A model generated the notes under the pieces. It was given only the letters and a program-made list of their open reading frames with translations, ran no database searches and was not told the DNA's origin. From Grosmannia clavigera kw1407 (Eukaryota; Ascomycota; Sordariomycetes; Ophiostomatales; Ophiostomataceae), in the NCBI RefSeq assembly GCF_000143105.1, contig NW_014040819.1, positions 205,061 to 269,060 of the forward strand: a stretch of 64,000 bases of DNA, written 5' to 3'. Within the stretch, counting starts at the first letter, position 1, and every line of letters starts with the position of its first letter. Positions 62,982 to 64,000 of the stretch are shown here, in pieces. The position numbers and the translations under genes are program-made.

Positions 62982-64000
62982 CTTTGCAGGCTACTCTCGT
63001 CGATGGGGGCCGTTGGACAATCACGGAAGCTAAATCGACGCGCCGGCACGCCGCTTTAATCACGGACTTCATATCCGTATTTCCGACTTTCTAACCCGCC
63101 CCGACCCGATCTTTACGAGCTCAGTCAGCAGCCAACCCCCGTCGACAGTTGCCTTTTTCCACATAGATTCGTGTTCGGGATGACATCCGCTCAACAAACC
63201 GAAGCTCCTCTGGACTCTAGCTTGCCCGCCACAGGGACGCCGTTAAGCTACCCGTACCCAAGGCGTGGCCCGACCTCGCCGTCTTGGAAAAGGCGTTTAG
63301 ACATTAAGTTTGTCCGGCGGCTGGCATCCAGCGAAACGGATGCAGACAACTCGAGATCGACAAGAATGTGGAAAAGATAACAACATTTAGATAAAACCAA
63401 ACAGAGAGCCATTGATAGGCGCAAAATCTCGCATCATCTCAATGCTAGTTTCTCCACTGTCACAGAAGCTCGTCTCGATGCTTGCCAGTATCTTGTCGAT
63501 CTATCTTTACGTCTCTAACACTGTGCGACCACTATCGTAAGGCTAAAGGAGGCTGTTACTAATCAACGTATCAAAAGTTATTCCATATCATTCGTATACA
63601 GTCGCACCATTGTTGCCAAAGGGTAAAAAACGTCAGACTTAAAAGTCCAAGATCGTTGCGTAGCGGCCAACGACGCTTACGTCTCCACCGTTCAAATTGC
63701 ATTGCGGATGCTTAGCGGTGTCGAAAAGGCTAGACCAAAAGTGCGTGTGAATTTGTCGGGTCACGTGTGTGATCCGAGGAGGCCTGTTTCTAATCCCTTG
63801 CTAGTTGCAGAGGTCCCTCCCAAAAGAAAGGGCTCACCGCTTTTGAGGTGGGTATAGTACGCTTGAATTATTAACACTGTAATATTTACTACCGGGAATT
63901 GATAGAGCGGCGGACCCACGTGCCTTTTTTGGCGGTTACAGGCGGCAGAATACTGAAATCTACGTAATAGGCAAGCTGAATTTCCCGCAAAGCACTACTG
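62982..64000. other. Intergenic end of the window
   Basis: About 1 kb upstream of the MFS gene with no credible ORF. The 69-codon frame at 63171-63380 has an ATG but no recognisable content. TATA-poor, moderately AT-rich from 63380, with a TCACGTGTGTGA motif at 63761-63772. Confidence 0.4.

Noticed and set aside
63171..63380. 69-codon ORF near the right edge
   Set aside because: No recognisable content or context beyond an ATG.

Overview
This is nuclear DNA from a filamentous ascomycete, most likely a Sordariomycete. An Ophiostomatales/Sporothrix-type genome would fit, but that placement is a guess. The grounds are G+C-rich coding sequence, introns of about 50-110 nt with GTRNGN donors, CTAAC/CTGAC branch sites and YAG acceptors, and Pezizomycotina-type proteins: HacA/HAC1 with an Ire1-type intron, the complex I 21 kDa subunit, a BIM1-like X325 protein and a Zn2Cys6 regulator. 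Exon boundaries were worked out by hand from splice signals and reading phase.

Layout. 1-15.5 kb: the 3' end of an unknown gene, a membrane-anchored GH17 glucanase, a GRIP golgin (minus), a small unknown gene (minus), Lunapark, a low-complexity Cys/His protein and an SREBP-type bHLH factor (minus). 15.5-24 kb: about 8.5 kb with no convincing gene. 24-31 kb: a SWIRM protein, an F-box protein (minus), a complex I subunit (minus) and the fork-protection factor Csm3/Swi3. 31-38 kb: the Ski2 helicase, ESCRT-III Did2/CHMP1 (minus) and Pex16, the last two divergent. 38-45 kb: HAC1 (minus), then an intergenic tract with a cluster of TACGGAGTA palindromes, then SAGA subunit Spt8. 45-50 kb: two WD40 genes transcribed away from each other, a STRAP-like protein (minus) and Doa1/Ufd3. 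50-56 kb: a BIM1-like GPI protein (minus), an SRR1-domain protein, an unknown small gene (minus) and a Zn2Cys6 factor.

56-64 kb is accessory and partly decayed. It holds an intact NmrA-like reductase, a broken TauD/Jlp1-type sulfonate dioxygenase, a Dal5-family transporter missing its last membrane segments, a heavily mutated NmrA pseudogene next to an AT-rich tract, and an intact MFS efflux pump of the Atr1 type. The dioxygenase and transporter are divergent neighbours and look like a sulfonate-use module decaying together.

Most genes are core housekeeping: secretory pathway and unfolded protein response (HAC1, Lunapark, golgin, Did2, Doa1), peroxisome biogenesis, respiration, RNA turnover and transcription. 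The best signal is the HAC1 intron. It is a 23-nt segment bounded by two perfect hairpins, each with a 7-nt CNGNNGN loop, and its removal joins two long open frames. No mobile element, CRISPR array, rRNA or tRNA gene was seen, though tRNAs could not be searched for systematically.
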